Assembly (NCBI GenBank): GCA_017303555.1
Contig: JAFLCN010000011.1
Span: 62,001-126,000, forward strand
From: Planctomycetota bacterium
GTDB lineage: Bacteria > Planctomycetota > Phycisphaerae > Phycisphaerales > UBA1924
DNA: 64,000 bases
Direction: 5' to 3'
Each line of letters opens with the position of its first letter. Within the stretch, counting starts at the first letter, position 1. This document shows, in pieces, positions 25,225 through 33,326 of this stretch. Under the pieces are notes generated by a model, which searched no databases, was not told where the DNA came from, and worked only from the letters and a program-made list of their open reading frames with translations. The translations under genes were made by a program, and so were the position numbers.

Positions 25225-25494
25225 ATGGCACTGGTCGCTGAACGCCGCAAAAAGATCGTCTCGGACTACAAGACCCACGACAAGGACACGGGCTCACCCC
25301 AGGTCCAGATCGCGATGCTGACCGAGAAGATCAAGGAAGTCTCGGATCACCTCAAGTCGCACGACAAGGACCACCACAGCCGGCGCGGCCTGGTGCTCAT
25401 GGTCGGACGGCGCAATCGCCTGCTCCGCTACCTCGCGACGACGCAGCCCGAGGAATATCAGAAGCTCATCGCCCGTTTGGGCCTCCGCAAGTAA
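25225..25494 (+). CDS. rpsO: 30S ribosomal protein S15
   Basis: 89 residues, exactly the family length. GSPQVQIAMLTEKI, HLKSHDKDHHSRRGL and LVGRRNRLL-type (here VGRRNRLLRYL) motifs bind 16S rRNA helices 20-22. S15 is a primary assembly protein of the small subunit. ATG 25225 follows a purine-rich GAAAGAAAAGAAATC. A strong terminator lies 6 bp after the stop and pnp follows, the classic rpsO-pnp order. Confidence 0.97.
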   Translation: MALVAERRKKIVSDYKTHDKDTGSPQVQIAMLTEKIKEVSDHLKSHDKDHHSRRGLVLMVGRRNRLLRYLATTQPEEYQKLIARLGLRK

Positions 25495-25500
25495 TTGAAC

Positions 25501-25540
25501 CGGCCCGGTGCTCGAAAGGTCACCGGGCCGTTTTCGTTTT
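25501..25540 (+). terminator. Intrinsic terminator between rpsO and pnp
   Basis: CGGCCCGGTG (25501-25510) pairs perfectly with CACCGGGCCG (25521-25530), followed by TTTTCGTTTT. Confidence 0.92.
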
Positions 25541-25574
25541 CAAGCCCCTCCGGCCTCTCTCGGACGCGGCAGTG

Positions 25575-25610
25575 GGCAATCGGCAGAGGTCTTTCGATCT
25601 GCCAATTGCC
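25575..25610 (+). promoter_or_regulatory. Hairpin in the pnp leader (possible RNase III/PNPase autoregulation site)
   Basis: Arms 25575-25587 and 25598-25610 pair at 12 of 13 positions with a 10-nt loop. It lies about 125 nt before the pnp start. Enterobacterial pnp mRNA is controlled through an RNase III-cut leader hairpin; by analogy this may serve the same role. The arms contain GGCAAT/GGCAGA-like short repeats. Confidence 0.5.
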
Positions 25611-25733
25611 TTCTGCCACTCAACGGGAAGACCGGGGGGCGAACAAGCCCAGGGTCGTGCGTTCAACCGCCCGCATGTGCAATCACGTGCCGGGCGTGGA
25701 CGTAGTCGATCCGCAGAAGAAGGAAATCAAATC

Positions 25734-27956
25734 ATGTCGCAGGTCTCGCACTCATCCACAGGTCTCGCCGATCTGCCGGGCGCTGTTGTCGTCCGGAAGG
25801 AAATCGGCGGTCGCGTCTTCACGCTTGAAACCGGCGTTGTCGGCAAGCTCTCGGGCGGAACAGTCATCGCCACGTTCGGCGGGACAACCGTTCTCGCCGC
25901 CGTCGTCCGGGCGAACCCGCGCGAAGGCATCGACTTCTTCCCGCTCACGGTGGATTACCGCGAGAAGACCCCGGCCGCCGGCAAGTTCCCGGGCGGCTTC
26001 AAGAAGCGCGAAGGCCCGCCCAGTGAGAAGGAAATTCTCACGATGCGCATGATCGATCGCCCGATCCGCCCGCTCTTCCCGGACGGCTTCGTGGACGAGG
26101 TGCTCCTTCAGTGCATGGTGCTCAGCCACGACACCGAGAACGACGCGGACGTGGTGGCCGGCATCGCCTCGAGCGCCGCGCTCGCGATCAGCGACATTCC
26201 GTTCGAAGGACCGATCGCGACCGTTCGCGTCGGCCGCATCCACACCGACAACGGCCCGCAGTTCGTCATCAACCCGACGGTCAGCCAGCTCGATTACTCC
26301 GACCTTGACCTGGTCCTTTCGGGCCACAAGGACGGCCTGAACATGATCGAAGTCGGCGCCGCCGAAGTCGATGAGGCGAGCATGATCGAGTCGATCCGCT
26401 TCGGCCAGGGCCAGATCAACGAGCTGCTCGGGCTGATCAACGAACTGGTCGCCAAAGTCGGCAAGCCCAAGCGCGCCGGTGAATCGATCCTCCCGACGCC
26501 CGAGATCACCGAAAAGGTGCGCTCGCTCGCCGAGAAGGAGATGACGGCGGCCCGCAAGATCAACTCGAAGGCCGAGCGCAACGCGAAGGTCGATGAGCTC
26601 CGCAAGAACACGCTCGACAAAAACTTCGCGTTGAAGGTTGACGGCAACTACGGCGAATACTCGACCAGCCTCAAGAACCGGGTGATGGCGAAGGAAGCCT
26701 TCAAGCGCCTCGAGGAGAAGGTGACCCGTCGCCTGATCGTCGAAGAGCAGATCCGCGCCGACGGCCGCAAGCCGACGCAGTTGCGCCCGATCACCGGCGC
26801 GGTCGGAATCCTCCAGCGCACGCACGGTTCGGCCCTCTTCCAGCGCGGCGAGACGCAGAGCATCATCAGCGTCACGCTCGGCACCGGCAAAGACGAGCAG
26901 ATCGTCGACGGCCTCATCCCCGAGTACAGCAAGAAGTTCATGCTGCACTACAACTTCCCGCCGTTCTCGACGGGCGAAGTGAAGCGTCTGAGCGCTCCCG
27001 GCCGGCGCGAGATCGGCCACGGCGCACTCGCCGAACGCTCGCTCATGGGCGTCATCCCGGGCCCGGACGAATTCCCCTACACCATCCGCGTCGTCAGCGA
27101 CATCACCGAGTCGAACGGCTCGTCGTCGATGGCCTCGGTCTGCGGCGGCTGCCTCGCCCTGATGGATGCCGGCGTGCCCCTCAAGGCCACCGTCGCCGGC
27201 ATCTCGGTCGGTCGCTTCAGCGATGACAACGACCAGAACGAACTCTTCGTCACCGACATCATCGGCGAAGAAGATTTCTTCGGCGACATGGACTTCAAGG
27301 TCAGCGGCACCCGCGAAGGCATCACCGGCATCCAGCTCGACCTCAAGGCCCGCGGCCTTGTGATCTCGCAGATCGAAAAGATTCTCCAGCAGGCCAAGCA
27401 GGGCCGGCTCGAGATCATCGACATCATGGAACGCATCATCGCCAAGCCCCGCGCGGATATTTCTCCGCTCGCGCCGCGCATGGTCACCCTCCGAATCGAC
27501 CCCGAGAAGATCGGCAAGCTCATCGGACCCGGCGGCAAGACGATCCGCGGCCTGCAGGATCGCTACGGCATCACCATCGATGTCGATGACGACGGCACGG
27601 TCCAGCTCGCCGGCAACGATGGCCCGTCGATCGAGGGCGCCCGCACCGAGATCGAAGCCCTGTGCGAAGAGGTCAAGGTCGGTGCGATCTACACCGGCAA
27701 GATCGTCAGCGTGAAGGACTTCGGTGCGTTCGTCGAACTCGCCCCGGGCACCGACGGCATGTGCCATATCTCTGAATTGGCCGAGGGTTACGTCAAGAGC
27801 GTGACCGACGTTGTCAAGATCGGCGACATGGTCAAGGTCAAGGTCATCCTCGTGGACGATCAGGGCCGCATCAAGCTCAGCCGCAAGGCCGTGCTGATCG
27901 AAGAAGCCAAGAAGAACGCTCCGGCGGCCGACGCCCAGGCCCCGCAACCGGTCTGA
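25734..27956 (+). CDS. pnp: Polyribonucleotide nucleotidyltransferase (PNPase)
   Basis: 740 residues. Two RNase PH domains (about 20-230 and 325-560) flank an alpha-helical linker. A KH domain starts with RIDPEKIGKLIGPGGKTIRG (about 583-640) and an S1 domain (about 655-725) has GAIYTGKIVSVKDFGAFVEL. The catalytic core motif FMLHYNFPPFSTGE and the GRREIGHGALAERSL segment are complete. PNPase degrades RNA phosphorolytically as a trimer and is a degradosome component. ATG 25734 is preceded by AGAAGGAAATCAAATC; an in-frame start at 25572 would cover the leader hairpin and is not credible. A terminator follows. Confidence 0.97.
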   Translation: MSQVSHSSTGLADLPGAVVVRKEIGGRVFTLETGVVGKLSGGTVIATFGGTTVLAAVVRANPREGIDFFPLTVDYREKTPAAGKFPGGFKKREGPPSEKEILTMRMIDRPIRPLFPDGFVDEVLLQCMVLSHDTENDADVVAGIASSAALAISDIPFEGPIATVRVGRIHTDNGPQFVINPTVSQLDYSDLDLVLSGHKDGLNMIEVGAAEVDEASMIESIRFGQGQINELLGLINELVAKVGKPKRAGESILPTPEITEKVRSLAEKEMTAARKINSKAERNAKVDELRKNTLDKNFALKVDGNYGEYSTSLKNRVMAKEAFKRLEEKVTRRLIVEEQIRADGRKPTQLRPITGAVGILQRTHGSALFQRGETQSIISVTLGTGKDEQIVDGLIPEYSKKFMLHYNFPPFSTGEVKRLSAPGRREIGHGALAERSLMGVIPGPDEFPYTIRVVSDITESNGSSSMASVCGGCLALMDAGVPLKATVAGISVGRFSDDNDQNELFVTDIIGEEDFFGDMDFKVSGTREGITGIQLDLKARGLVISQIEKILQQAKQGRLEIIDIMERIIAKPRADISPLAPRMVTLRIDPEKIGKLIGPGGKTIRGLQDRYGITIDVDDDGTVQLAGNDGPSIEGARTEIEALCEEVKVGAIYTGKIVSVKDFGAFVELAPGTDGMCHISELAEGYVKSVTDVVKIGDMVKVKVILVDDQGRIKLSRKAVLIEEAKKNAPAADAQAPQPV

Positions 27957-27998
27957 TCCGCGGGGACGGGTCCGGATTCATCAACAACGCCCGACCAG

Positions 27999-28027
27999 AA
28001 CGCCCCCTGCTTTGAAGGGGGCGTTTT
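27999..28027 (+). terminator. Intrinsic terminator after pnp
   Basis: AACGCCCCC (27999-28007) and GGGGGCGTT (28017-28025) form a 9-bp stem; the last T residues of the stem run into TTTTCTTT. Confidence 0.9.
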
Positions 28028-28042
28028 CTTTGCGCGAGGCGA

Positions 28043-28062
28043 AATCCACAAGTTTGTGGATT
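28043..28062. repeat. 9-bp perfect palindrome AATCCACAA-GT-TTGTGGATT
   Basis: Perfect inverted repeat with a 2-bp centre, between the pnp terminator and the cold-shock promoter. Each half resembles a DnaA box (TTATCCACA) at 7 of 9 positions. It could be an operator; there is no other sign of an origin. Confidence 0.55.
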
Positions 28063-28142
28063 CCGTTCACGAGCCGTATCTCGCGTGTGTCCAGGGATGC
28101 GGGCCGATTGCGGGGGATGGGGTAGGGATGGGGCCGGGTCAT

Positions 28143-28170
28143 TTGACAGGCCCGCACGGTCTGATAAGCT
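28143..28170 (+). promoter_or_regulatory. Candidate promoter of the cold-shock gene
   Basis: TTGACA (28143-28148), 16-bp spacer, TAAGCT (28165-28170). The start of transcription near 28177 would give a 5' UTR of about 160 nt, a length typical of cspA-type mRNAs. The -35 is perfect, the -10 only 3 of 6. Confidence 0.45.
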
Positions 28171-28336
28171 GCCTTTGGCGATCGGGTCACCACCCGTTTC
28201 GCTCTGGCCTGCGCAGGATGCGGCGGCTCGCTGCACTGCGGGGGTACGAGCGATCGGGTTTCGCGGGAATCGGACTCGAGCGCCATCGGAAGCGCACCGG
28301 CCATTCGGTCCGGGCGCAGAAGAAAAGGGGCCGGCG

Positions 28337-28636
28337 ATGACAGAGGGCACGGGTGGCATTGGTGCAACCCAACTGACCAATGTCGAGGGCTTGGTGAAGT
28401 GGTTCGACCCGAGAAAGGGCTTCGGCTTTATCGTCGGCCCGGAAGGTCAGGACATCTTCGCTCACTACAGCGTGATCCAGGGCGACGGTTTCCGCGTGCT
28501 CAAAGACGGCTCGCAAGTCGTCTACGACGCGACGAAGACCGACAAAGGCTGGAAGGCGACCAAAGTGATGCGTGCGCCAGACAGCGTCGAGGTGGTCGTG
28601 CCGCGGCGCGGGTATACGCGTTCGCCGCGGCGCTGA
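28337..28636 (+). CDS. Cold-shock domain protein
   Basis: 99 residues. GLVKWFDPRKGFGFIVG contains RNP1 (KGFGFIVG) and DIFAHYSVIQG contains RNP2, together a complete CSD (about 17-82). A 16-residue Gly/Thr N-terminal extension and a basic tail (RRGYTRSPRR) flank it. Such proteins bind single-stranded RNA/DNA as chaperones. Start: ATG 28337, preceded by AAAAGGGG; in-frame codons further upstream lie within the proposed leader. The next gene begins about 70 bp downstream and might be read through. Confidence 0.9.
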   Translation: MTEGTGGIGATQLTNVEGLVKWFDPRKGFGFIVGPEGQDIFAHYSVIQGDGFRVLKDGSQVVYDATKTDKGWKATKVMRAPDSVEVVVPRRGYTRSPRR

Positions 28637-28708
28637 TCGCGCGATGGTTGGGCCGGGTCGGTTCCGCCGACGACGCCCTTCAGATCTAGACTCCGGTGCG
28701 TGTCCGGG

Positions 28709-29563
28709 ATGCTGTACCTCCTCATCGGCCTGATTCTGGGTGCCCTCGGCGCCGGGGCGATCTCTCTCTGGGCCTTCAAGACCCAGTCGGCCCGTATCCG
28801 CTCGGCCGAACGGCGGGCCCGTTCTGCCGAACGGCTCGCGGAACTCGGCGCGATGACTGGCGGGCTCGCGCACGAAATCAAAAACCCGCTTTCAACGGTC
28901 GGGCTGAACGCTCAGTTGCTCAGCGAGGGCATCGAGGAATTGGCGATCCCGGATGAGGAGAAGGGAAGGCTCGTCCGGCGCGTCCAATCGCTCCGGCGCG
29001 AGGTCGAGCGGCTCCGCGGGATCCTCACCGACTTTCTCCAGTTCGCCGGCGAACTCCGCCTCGATCGGAAGCCCGCCGATCTCAACACCGCCGTCGATGA
29101 ACTCGTGGATTTTTTTCTGCCCCAGGCCGAAAAGAGCGGCGTGCGTCTCCGTTCAGATCCCGCTCCGGGCCCGCTCATCGCGGATGTGGATGTTGCCCAC
29201 ATCAAACAGGCCGTGCTCAACCTCTTGCTCAACGCGACCCAGGCCATGACCTCGGAACCCGTCGAAGGCGGTCGGCCCCGCGAGCTCATCGTCCGGTCCG
29301 ATCGCGCCACCGATGCCGAAAAGCGGGCGGTCGCCCGCATCCACGTCATCGACACCGGCCCGGGTATGAGCCCCGAGACCATCGCCCGGATCTTCCAGCC
29401 GTACTTCACCACCAAGTCCGGCGGAACCGGGCTCGGCCTGCCCACGGCGCGCCGAATTCTCGAAGCGCACGACGGACGCATCGAGGTTCACAGCGAGCCC
29501 GGACGGGGCACCGATTTCTGTCTCACGCTGCCAATCAGCGATTCATCAAAGCCCGTGCGGTGA
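28709..29563 (+). CDS. Membrane-anchored sensor histidine kinase (NtrB/HisKA type)
   Basis: 284 residues. One N-terminal membrane helix (about 2-24), an Arg/Ala-rich coiled stretch, a HisKA dimerisation domain with phospho-His in GGLAHEIKNPLSTVGL, then an HATPase_c domain: N-box LLNATQAM, G1 DTGPGMS, F-box FQPYFTTK, G2 GGTGLGLP. No sensor or PAS domain is present, so input must come from the membrane or a partner. No response regulator is adjacent (orphan). ATG 28709 or GTG 28700 may start the protein. Its last 29 bp overlap the convergent kynU gene. Confidence 0.92.
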   Translation: MLYLLIGLILGALGAGAISLWAFKTQSARIRSAERRARSAERLAELGAMTGGLAHEIKNPLSTVGLNAQLLSEGIEELAIPDEEKGRLVRRVQSLRREVERLRGILTDFLQFAGELRLDRKPADLNTAVDELVDFFLPQAEKSGVRLRSDPAPGPLIADVDVAHIKQAVLNLLLNATQAMTSEPVEGGRPRELIVRSDRATDAEKRAVARIHVIDTGPGMSPETIARIFQPYFTTKSGGTGLGLPTARRILEAHDGRIEVHSEPGRGTDFCLTLPISDSSKPVR

Positions 29564-30794
29564 TCGATGCGGCGCGCCGGATGTCATCGCTCGTCGTGAC
29601 GATGTCGGGGCAGAAGCGCAGGTGCCCGAGTCGCGCGTCCACGTTCAATCCCGCCGCCTTCAACGCGGCGCTCGCGCGATGGGCATCGTCGTGGGGCACG
29701 AGCAAAAACGCTCCGGATTGCTCCGGCGTCGGGCCGCCCCGTCGGACACCTAGCCCGGCTGATATCAGCTCCGATTCAAGAAACGCGAGTTGTTCGAGCG
29801 AGAAACGGCGAAGACGCTCGACGCCGATCGCCAGCACAAGCTGCAACCCCGACCGCGCCTGAAACAGTGGCAGCGGAGCCGGCGTTGCCTCAAGCCAGGC
29901 ATCTCCGCCCGTCGCCAGGAGCGGCTCTTCCGGCCGCTCGAAGCCGAATGTATCCCGCTTCGCGAACCACCCGGTATCAAGCGTGCGCAGGCGGGGGTTT
30001 TCGAGGTGCCGCGGATGGATCGCAAGCCACGCGGCGCCGGCCCCGCCCCGCGTGTACTTGTATGAGCCGCCCAGCGCGAAATCGGCTCCGATCCGCTCGA
30101 AATCAACGGGGATCACACCCGCGCTGTGGAATGCATCGAGCACCACGATCGCGTTCTTCGCGTGCGATGCCGCGATGATTTCTTCGAGCCGGTCGATGCG
30201 TTGCCCGGTTGCGTAGAAAATGTGAGAGATTACGACCACATCCGGCGAGCCCGCGCTGATTGCGTGCAGGATGTCATCGGTTTCCATCAGTGGGGCGGAC
30301 CCCGCCCGCTCGCGCGGCGCGATCCAATCCACGTGCGCCCGCCCGCGCTTGGAGTATGTCTTCAGAATGAAATCGATCGAGTCGAACTCGGCTCGGGTCG
30401 AGATTACCCGCGGCCGTTCCGCCGGTATCGCGTTGAGGACGGCGCGCAGCCCCTGGCCGGCGCTGGTCTTGGGCACGACCGCATCGGCCCGTCCGAGACC
30501 GATGAGGCATGCGACGTTGTTCCGAAACGTCGCCATCTCCCGCATCCAGACATCCCACGCCCCGTCCATATCCGTGTACCACGCGTCGAGTGCCTCGCGC
30601 ACGTCGCTTTCGAGCATGTCCAGCGGGCGTCCGAGGCTGTGATTGGCAAGATAAATCTCGGATCGCTTCAGCACGCGCGAGAAGAGCGGCGCGATGTGCC
30701 GCAAAAGCGTCTCTTCGCGCAGTTCCCCCGCGCCGAGTGCCGCGGCAGCGCGGGCGATCGCTCCGCCGATGATCGGTGCGGGTGTCGTGTTCAT
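29535..30794 (-). CDS. kynU: Kynureninase
   Basis: 419 residues, family length. [11 protein letters not shown] near the N-terminus, [10 protein letters not shown], the Asp of [15 protein letters not shown] and the PLP lysine in [11 protein letters not shown] fit kynureninase, which cleaves kynurenine or 3-hydroxykynurenine to (hydroxy)anthranilate and alanine. The ATG at 30794 overlaps the stop of kynA (ATGA, 4 bp), so the two are translationally coupled. The frame continues upstream antisense through kynA, which is noise. Convergent 29-bp overlap with the kinase gene at its 3' end. No later NAD-synthesis gene is adjacent. Confidence 0.9.
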   Translation of the reverse strand: MNTTPAPIIGGAIARAAAALGAGELREETLLRHIAPLFSRVLKRSEIYLANHSLGRPLDMLESDVREALDAWYTDMDGAWDVWMREMATFRNNVACLIGLGRADAVVPKTSAGQGLRAVLNAIPAERPRVISTRAEFDSIDFILKTYSKRGRAHVDWIAPRERAGSAPLMETDDILHAISAGSPDVVVISHIFYATGQRIDRLEEIIAASHAKNAIVVLDAFHSAGVIPVDFERIGADFALGGSYKYTRGGAGAAWLAIHPRHLENPRLRTLDTGWFAKRDTFGFERPEEPLLATGGDAWLEATPAPLPLFQARSGLQLVLAIGVERLRRFSLEQLAFLESELISAGLGVRRGGPTPEQSGAFLLVPHDDAHRASAALKAAGLNVDARLGHLRFCPDIVTTSDDIRRAASITARALMNR

Positions 30795-31696
30795 GCCGGA
30801 TGGACCTCGGGTCCGACCGCGGTTCGCACATCCCACAGTTCCGGGAAGAACGGATGATCGAAGATGTTCCGCAGATAGGCGGCCCCCGCGGTTCCGCCGG
30901 TGCCGCGCTTCATACCGATGACGCGCTGCACGACCTTCAGGTGCCGGAAGCGCCAGAGCATCGCCGCCTCGTCGATGTCCACCAGCTTCTCGCACATCTC
31001 GTACGCGTCCCAGCACTTGTGCGGATCGTCGTAGATCTGCTTGAAGACGGCGAGGATGCCCTCGTTCGGTTCGTGCTGCTTTGTGAAATCGCGCTCGAGT
31101 GCGGCGAGCGGGATCGCCATGCCGCGCCGGGAAAGGTGGCGGAGGAATTCGTCGTACAGGCTCGGCGCCCGCAGCGCGGCACCGAGTGCTTCGTACACCG
31201 GCGGGTTGTGCCGGAAGACTTCCAGGAACCGGGCCTCGCGATTCCCCAGCAGGTACTCGATCATCCGATTCTGGTACGACTGGATCCCGCTCGCCGGGCC
31301 GAGCACGTGCCGAAACTGCACATACTCGGTCGGCGTCAGCGTTGCGAGCACGCTCCATTGTCCCAGCAACTGCTGCTGGATGTGCTTCACCCGTGCCAGG
31401 ATCTTGAAGCTCGGCTCGAGCTGATCCGAGGCGATCATCGCCATCGCCGCCCGCAGTTCGTGGATGACCAGTTTGAACCAAAGCTCGGTCGTCTGATGCT
31501 GGATGATGAAGAGCAGTTCGTCGTGATGTTCGGGCGTGCTCAGCGGGCGCTGGGACGTGAGCAGTTGGCTCAGGCCCAGATACGTCGAGTAATCCAGCTT
31601 GCCGTGCAGGTCGGTGACAAGGCCCGCCGTTCCGGCCGTTTGATCCGGGGTGCTGGGGCCGGAGTGCGATTTGCCCGATGGGTGTTCTGGGTTCAC
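30791..31696 (-). CDS. kynA: Tryptophan 2,3-dioxygenase
   Basis: 301 residues. [13 protein letters not shown], the distal-pocket His67 in [29 protein letters not shown] with the substrate-binding Arg, and the proximal heme His in [19 protein letters not shown] are all present. The heme enzyme oxidises L-tryptophan to N-formylkynurenine. It is the first gene of a kynA-kynU pair. No separate kynurenine formamidase gene is next to it; the MBL-fold and other hydrolases 4 kb away are not specific candidates. Confidence 0.95.
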   Translation of the reverse strand: MNPEHPSGKSHSGPSTPDQTAGTAGLVTDLHGKLDYSTYLGLSQLLTSQRPLSTPEHHDELLFIIQHQTTELWFKLVIHELRAAMAMIASDQLEPSFKILARVKHIQQQLLGQWSVLATLTPTEYVQFRHVLGPASGIQSYQNRMIEYLLGNREARFLEVFRHNPPVYEALGAALRAPSLYDEFLRHLSRRGMAIPLAALERDFTKQHEPNEGILAVFKQIYDDPHKCWDAYEMCEKLVDIDEAAMLWRFRHLKVVQRVIGMKRGTGGTAGAAYLRNIFDHPFFPELWDVRTAVGPEVHPA

Positions 31697-31792
31697 GGCG
31701 GAAGTGTGGCAACCCGCCCCGCCTTCCGCAAGCCGGATTGCCCCTCCGCACTCAGTTTGTTCAAATTCGGTCCGAGCCCGGGGCGCCCCGCA

Positions 31793-32071
31793 TCACTGTT
31801 GCGATTCGCCCGTATCGGCCTTCACTGCTGCCAGCGGCACAACGGCCGTGGCACCCGCGAACCGGCCCCGCATCACGTCGTCCCGCTGGGCCAGCGTTGT
31901 GCCGTCGCCGTCGCTTGTCGGCTTCACTTCGATGGATCGCGTCTGCAGGTACTCGGCCCGCGGCGAGCAGGCGCAGCCAAAGCCCACGAGCGCGATTGCT
32001 CCCGTCATCAGCCAGCAGCACGCGAAACGGATGCGGCGCTCCAGGGCAGAATCAGATGGTCTGTCGGGCAC
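31793..32071 (-). CDS. Small putative lipoprotein
   Basis: 92 residues if begun at GTG 32071. RRIRFACCWLMTGAIALVGFGC is read as a type II signal peptide (lipobox GFGC, quoted in part), followed by a short hydrophilic domain with no known motif. Start is uncertain; ATG within the signal (about residue 22) would destroy the charged N-region. It lies 96 bp upstream of kynA on the same strand. Function unknown. Confidence 0.5.
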   Translation of the reverse strand: MPDRPSDSALERRIRFACCWLMTGAIALVGFGCACSPRAEYLQTRSIEVKPTSDGDGTTLAQRDDVMRGRFAGATAVVPLAAVKADTGESQQ

Positions 32072-32421
32072 CAAGTGGGGGCATCGTACTGCCTCCGCCC
32101 GACGCGTGCCACTGGAGTTCTCGGACGTTGTCCGGCTCGCCCTCTGGCGGCCCAAATCGAGCAAAGCGTGAGTCATGCAGCGGCTGCTCCGAATTCCCCC
32201 ACGGTCCCCGGATTCTCCAGGGTGCCCGCCACGGAGCGCTCAATCGCTGCGATCCGTTCGCTTCCAATCGACCGGCGGCCCTCGCTCGATCGACGAATTC
32301 GTCCAAGTTACCGGTCACTAGTGGCCCTGATCGCATAATGTCCGGTGCGTGCGCGCCCCAGACATTCAACCCCGCGAGCGGGTGGGTGAGGGCTTGGCAT
32401 GCTGGCCCGAGAAGGACTTCG
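32072..32421. other. Intergenic region between the small lipoprotein and the isomerase-like gene
   Basis: 350 bp between divergent genes. Several overlapping open frames exist but none has a recognisable product or good SD. It should hold two promoters; I do not see convincing boxes. Confidence 0.4.
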
Positions 32422-33291
32422 ATGAAACTCGCATTCAGCACTGTTGCTTGCCCCGATTGGACTCTCGACCGGGTTGCCACGTTTGCCGAACAGGCGGGCT
32501 ATCAAGGCGTGGAGCTGCGCACCTTCGGCAGCGGCTCGACACAGTTCGCGTGCGATCCGGCGCTCTCGGAGCCCGAAAAAGTCCGGCGGCTTTTCGCTCC
32601 CACGGGCTGCGATGTCGCCTGCATTGCCACTTCCGCCCGGTTCGACGATGCGCTCTCGCCCCCGATCATCGGCCACATTCTCGACGGCACGCCTAAGGGC
32701 GTTGTGGATACGGGCTGGGCGGTTGAGCTTGCCGCCCGACTCGAAGCCCCACTGGTTCGCGTCTTTGCTTATCAGATCCCGGCGAGCGAAACCCGTTCCA
32801 GCGGCGTTGCCCGCATCGTGGACCGGCTTGAACTCGCGGTTGCGACAGCCCGCAACACGGGTGTTCGCCTCGCGATCGAGAACGGCGGCTCCTTTCCGAC
32901 GGCGGCATCGTTGAGCGAACTTCTTGATCGGGTGAACAACCCGCTGCTGGGCGCTGCGTATTCACCGATCATCGCGGCGCAGGCCGGAGAAGGTGCTTCC
33001 GGCGGCATCAACGTGCTGGGCGATCGACTTTTTTCCGTGAAGCTCAAGGACTATGCCGACGGCAAGCCCCAGGAACTCGGCAAGGGCGGTGCAAACGCCG
33101 AGGCGACGGTGCAGGCCCTGGCCAAAGTGGGGTTCACCGGATGGGCGGTGTATGAGTTGGATCGCGCCTGGCTGGGCACGCCCGGCGACCCTTCCGAGGT
33201 CCTCACGAGCAGCGCCCGGACGTTCTTCCGATGGATCGGAAAGTCCTTCGAGCCGAGCGGCACGGCCCGCGGCGTTCTGAGCGTGCGCTGA
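32422..33291 (+). CDS. Sugar phosphate isomerase/epimerase family protein (xylose-isomerase-like TIM barrel)
   Basis: 289 residues. MKLAFSTVACPDWTLDRV and AGYQGVELRTFG start the AP_endonuc_2-type TIM barrel, the Glu of VRLAIENGGSF is the usual metal ligand, and SVKLKDYADG and GWAVYELDRAW are further barrel strands. Members isomerise or epimerise sugars or inositols; the substrate cannot be deduced. GAAGGA five bases before ATG 32422 fixes the start; a long upstream in-frame extension is spurious. queG begins 35 bp downstream. Confidence 0.85.
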   Translation: MKLAFSTVACPDWTLDRVATFAEQAGYQGVELRTFGSGSTQFACDPALSEPEKVRRLFAPTGCDVACIATSARFDDALSPPIIGHILDGTPKGVVDTGWAVELAARLEAPLVRVFAYQIPASETRSSGVARIVDRLELAVATARNTGVRLAIENGGSFPTAASLSELLDRVNNPLLGAAYSPIIAAQAGEGASGGINVLGDRLFSVKLKDYADGKPQELGKGGANAEATVQALAKVGFTGWAVYELDRAWLGTPGDPSEVLTSSARTFFRWIGKSFEPSGTARGVLSVR

Positions 33292-33326
33292 ACCGGTTGG
33301 CTCCCTCGATCCGCTAGCCTTTGTCC

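Noticed and set aside
25752-27947. 731-codon minus-strand frame
   Set aside because: Antisense of pnp.
28043-28062. Chromosome origin signal from DnaA-like boxes
   Set aside because: Only one palindrome, no dnaA/dnaN/gyrB/parB neighbours and no cluster of boxes.
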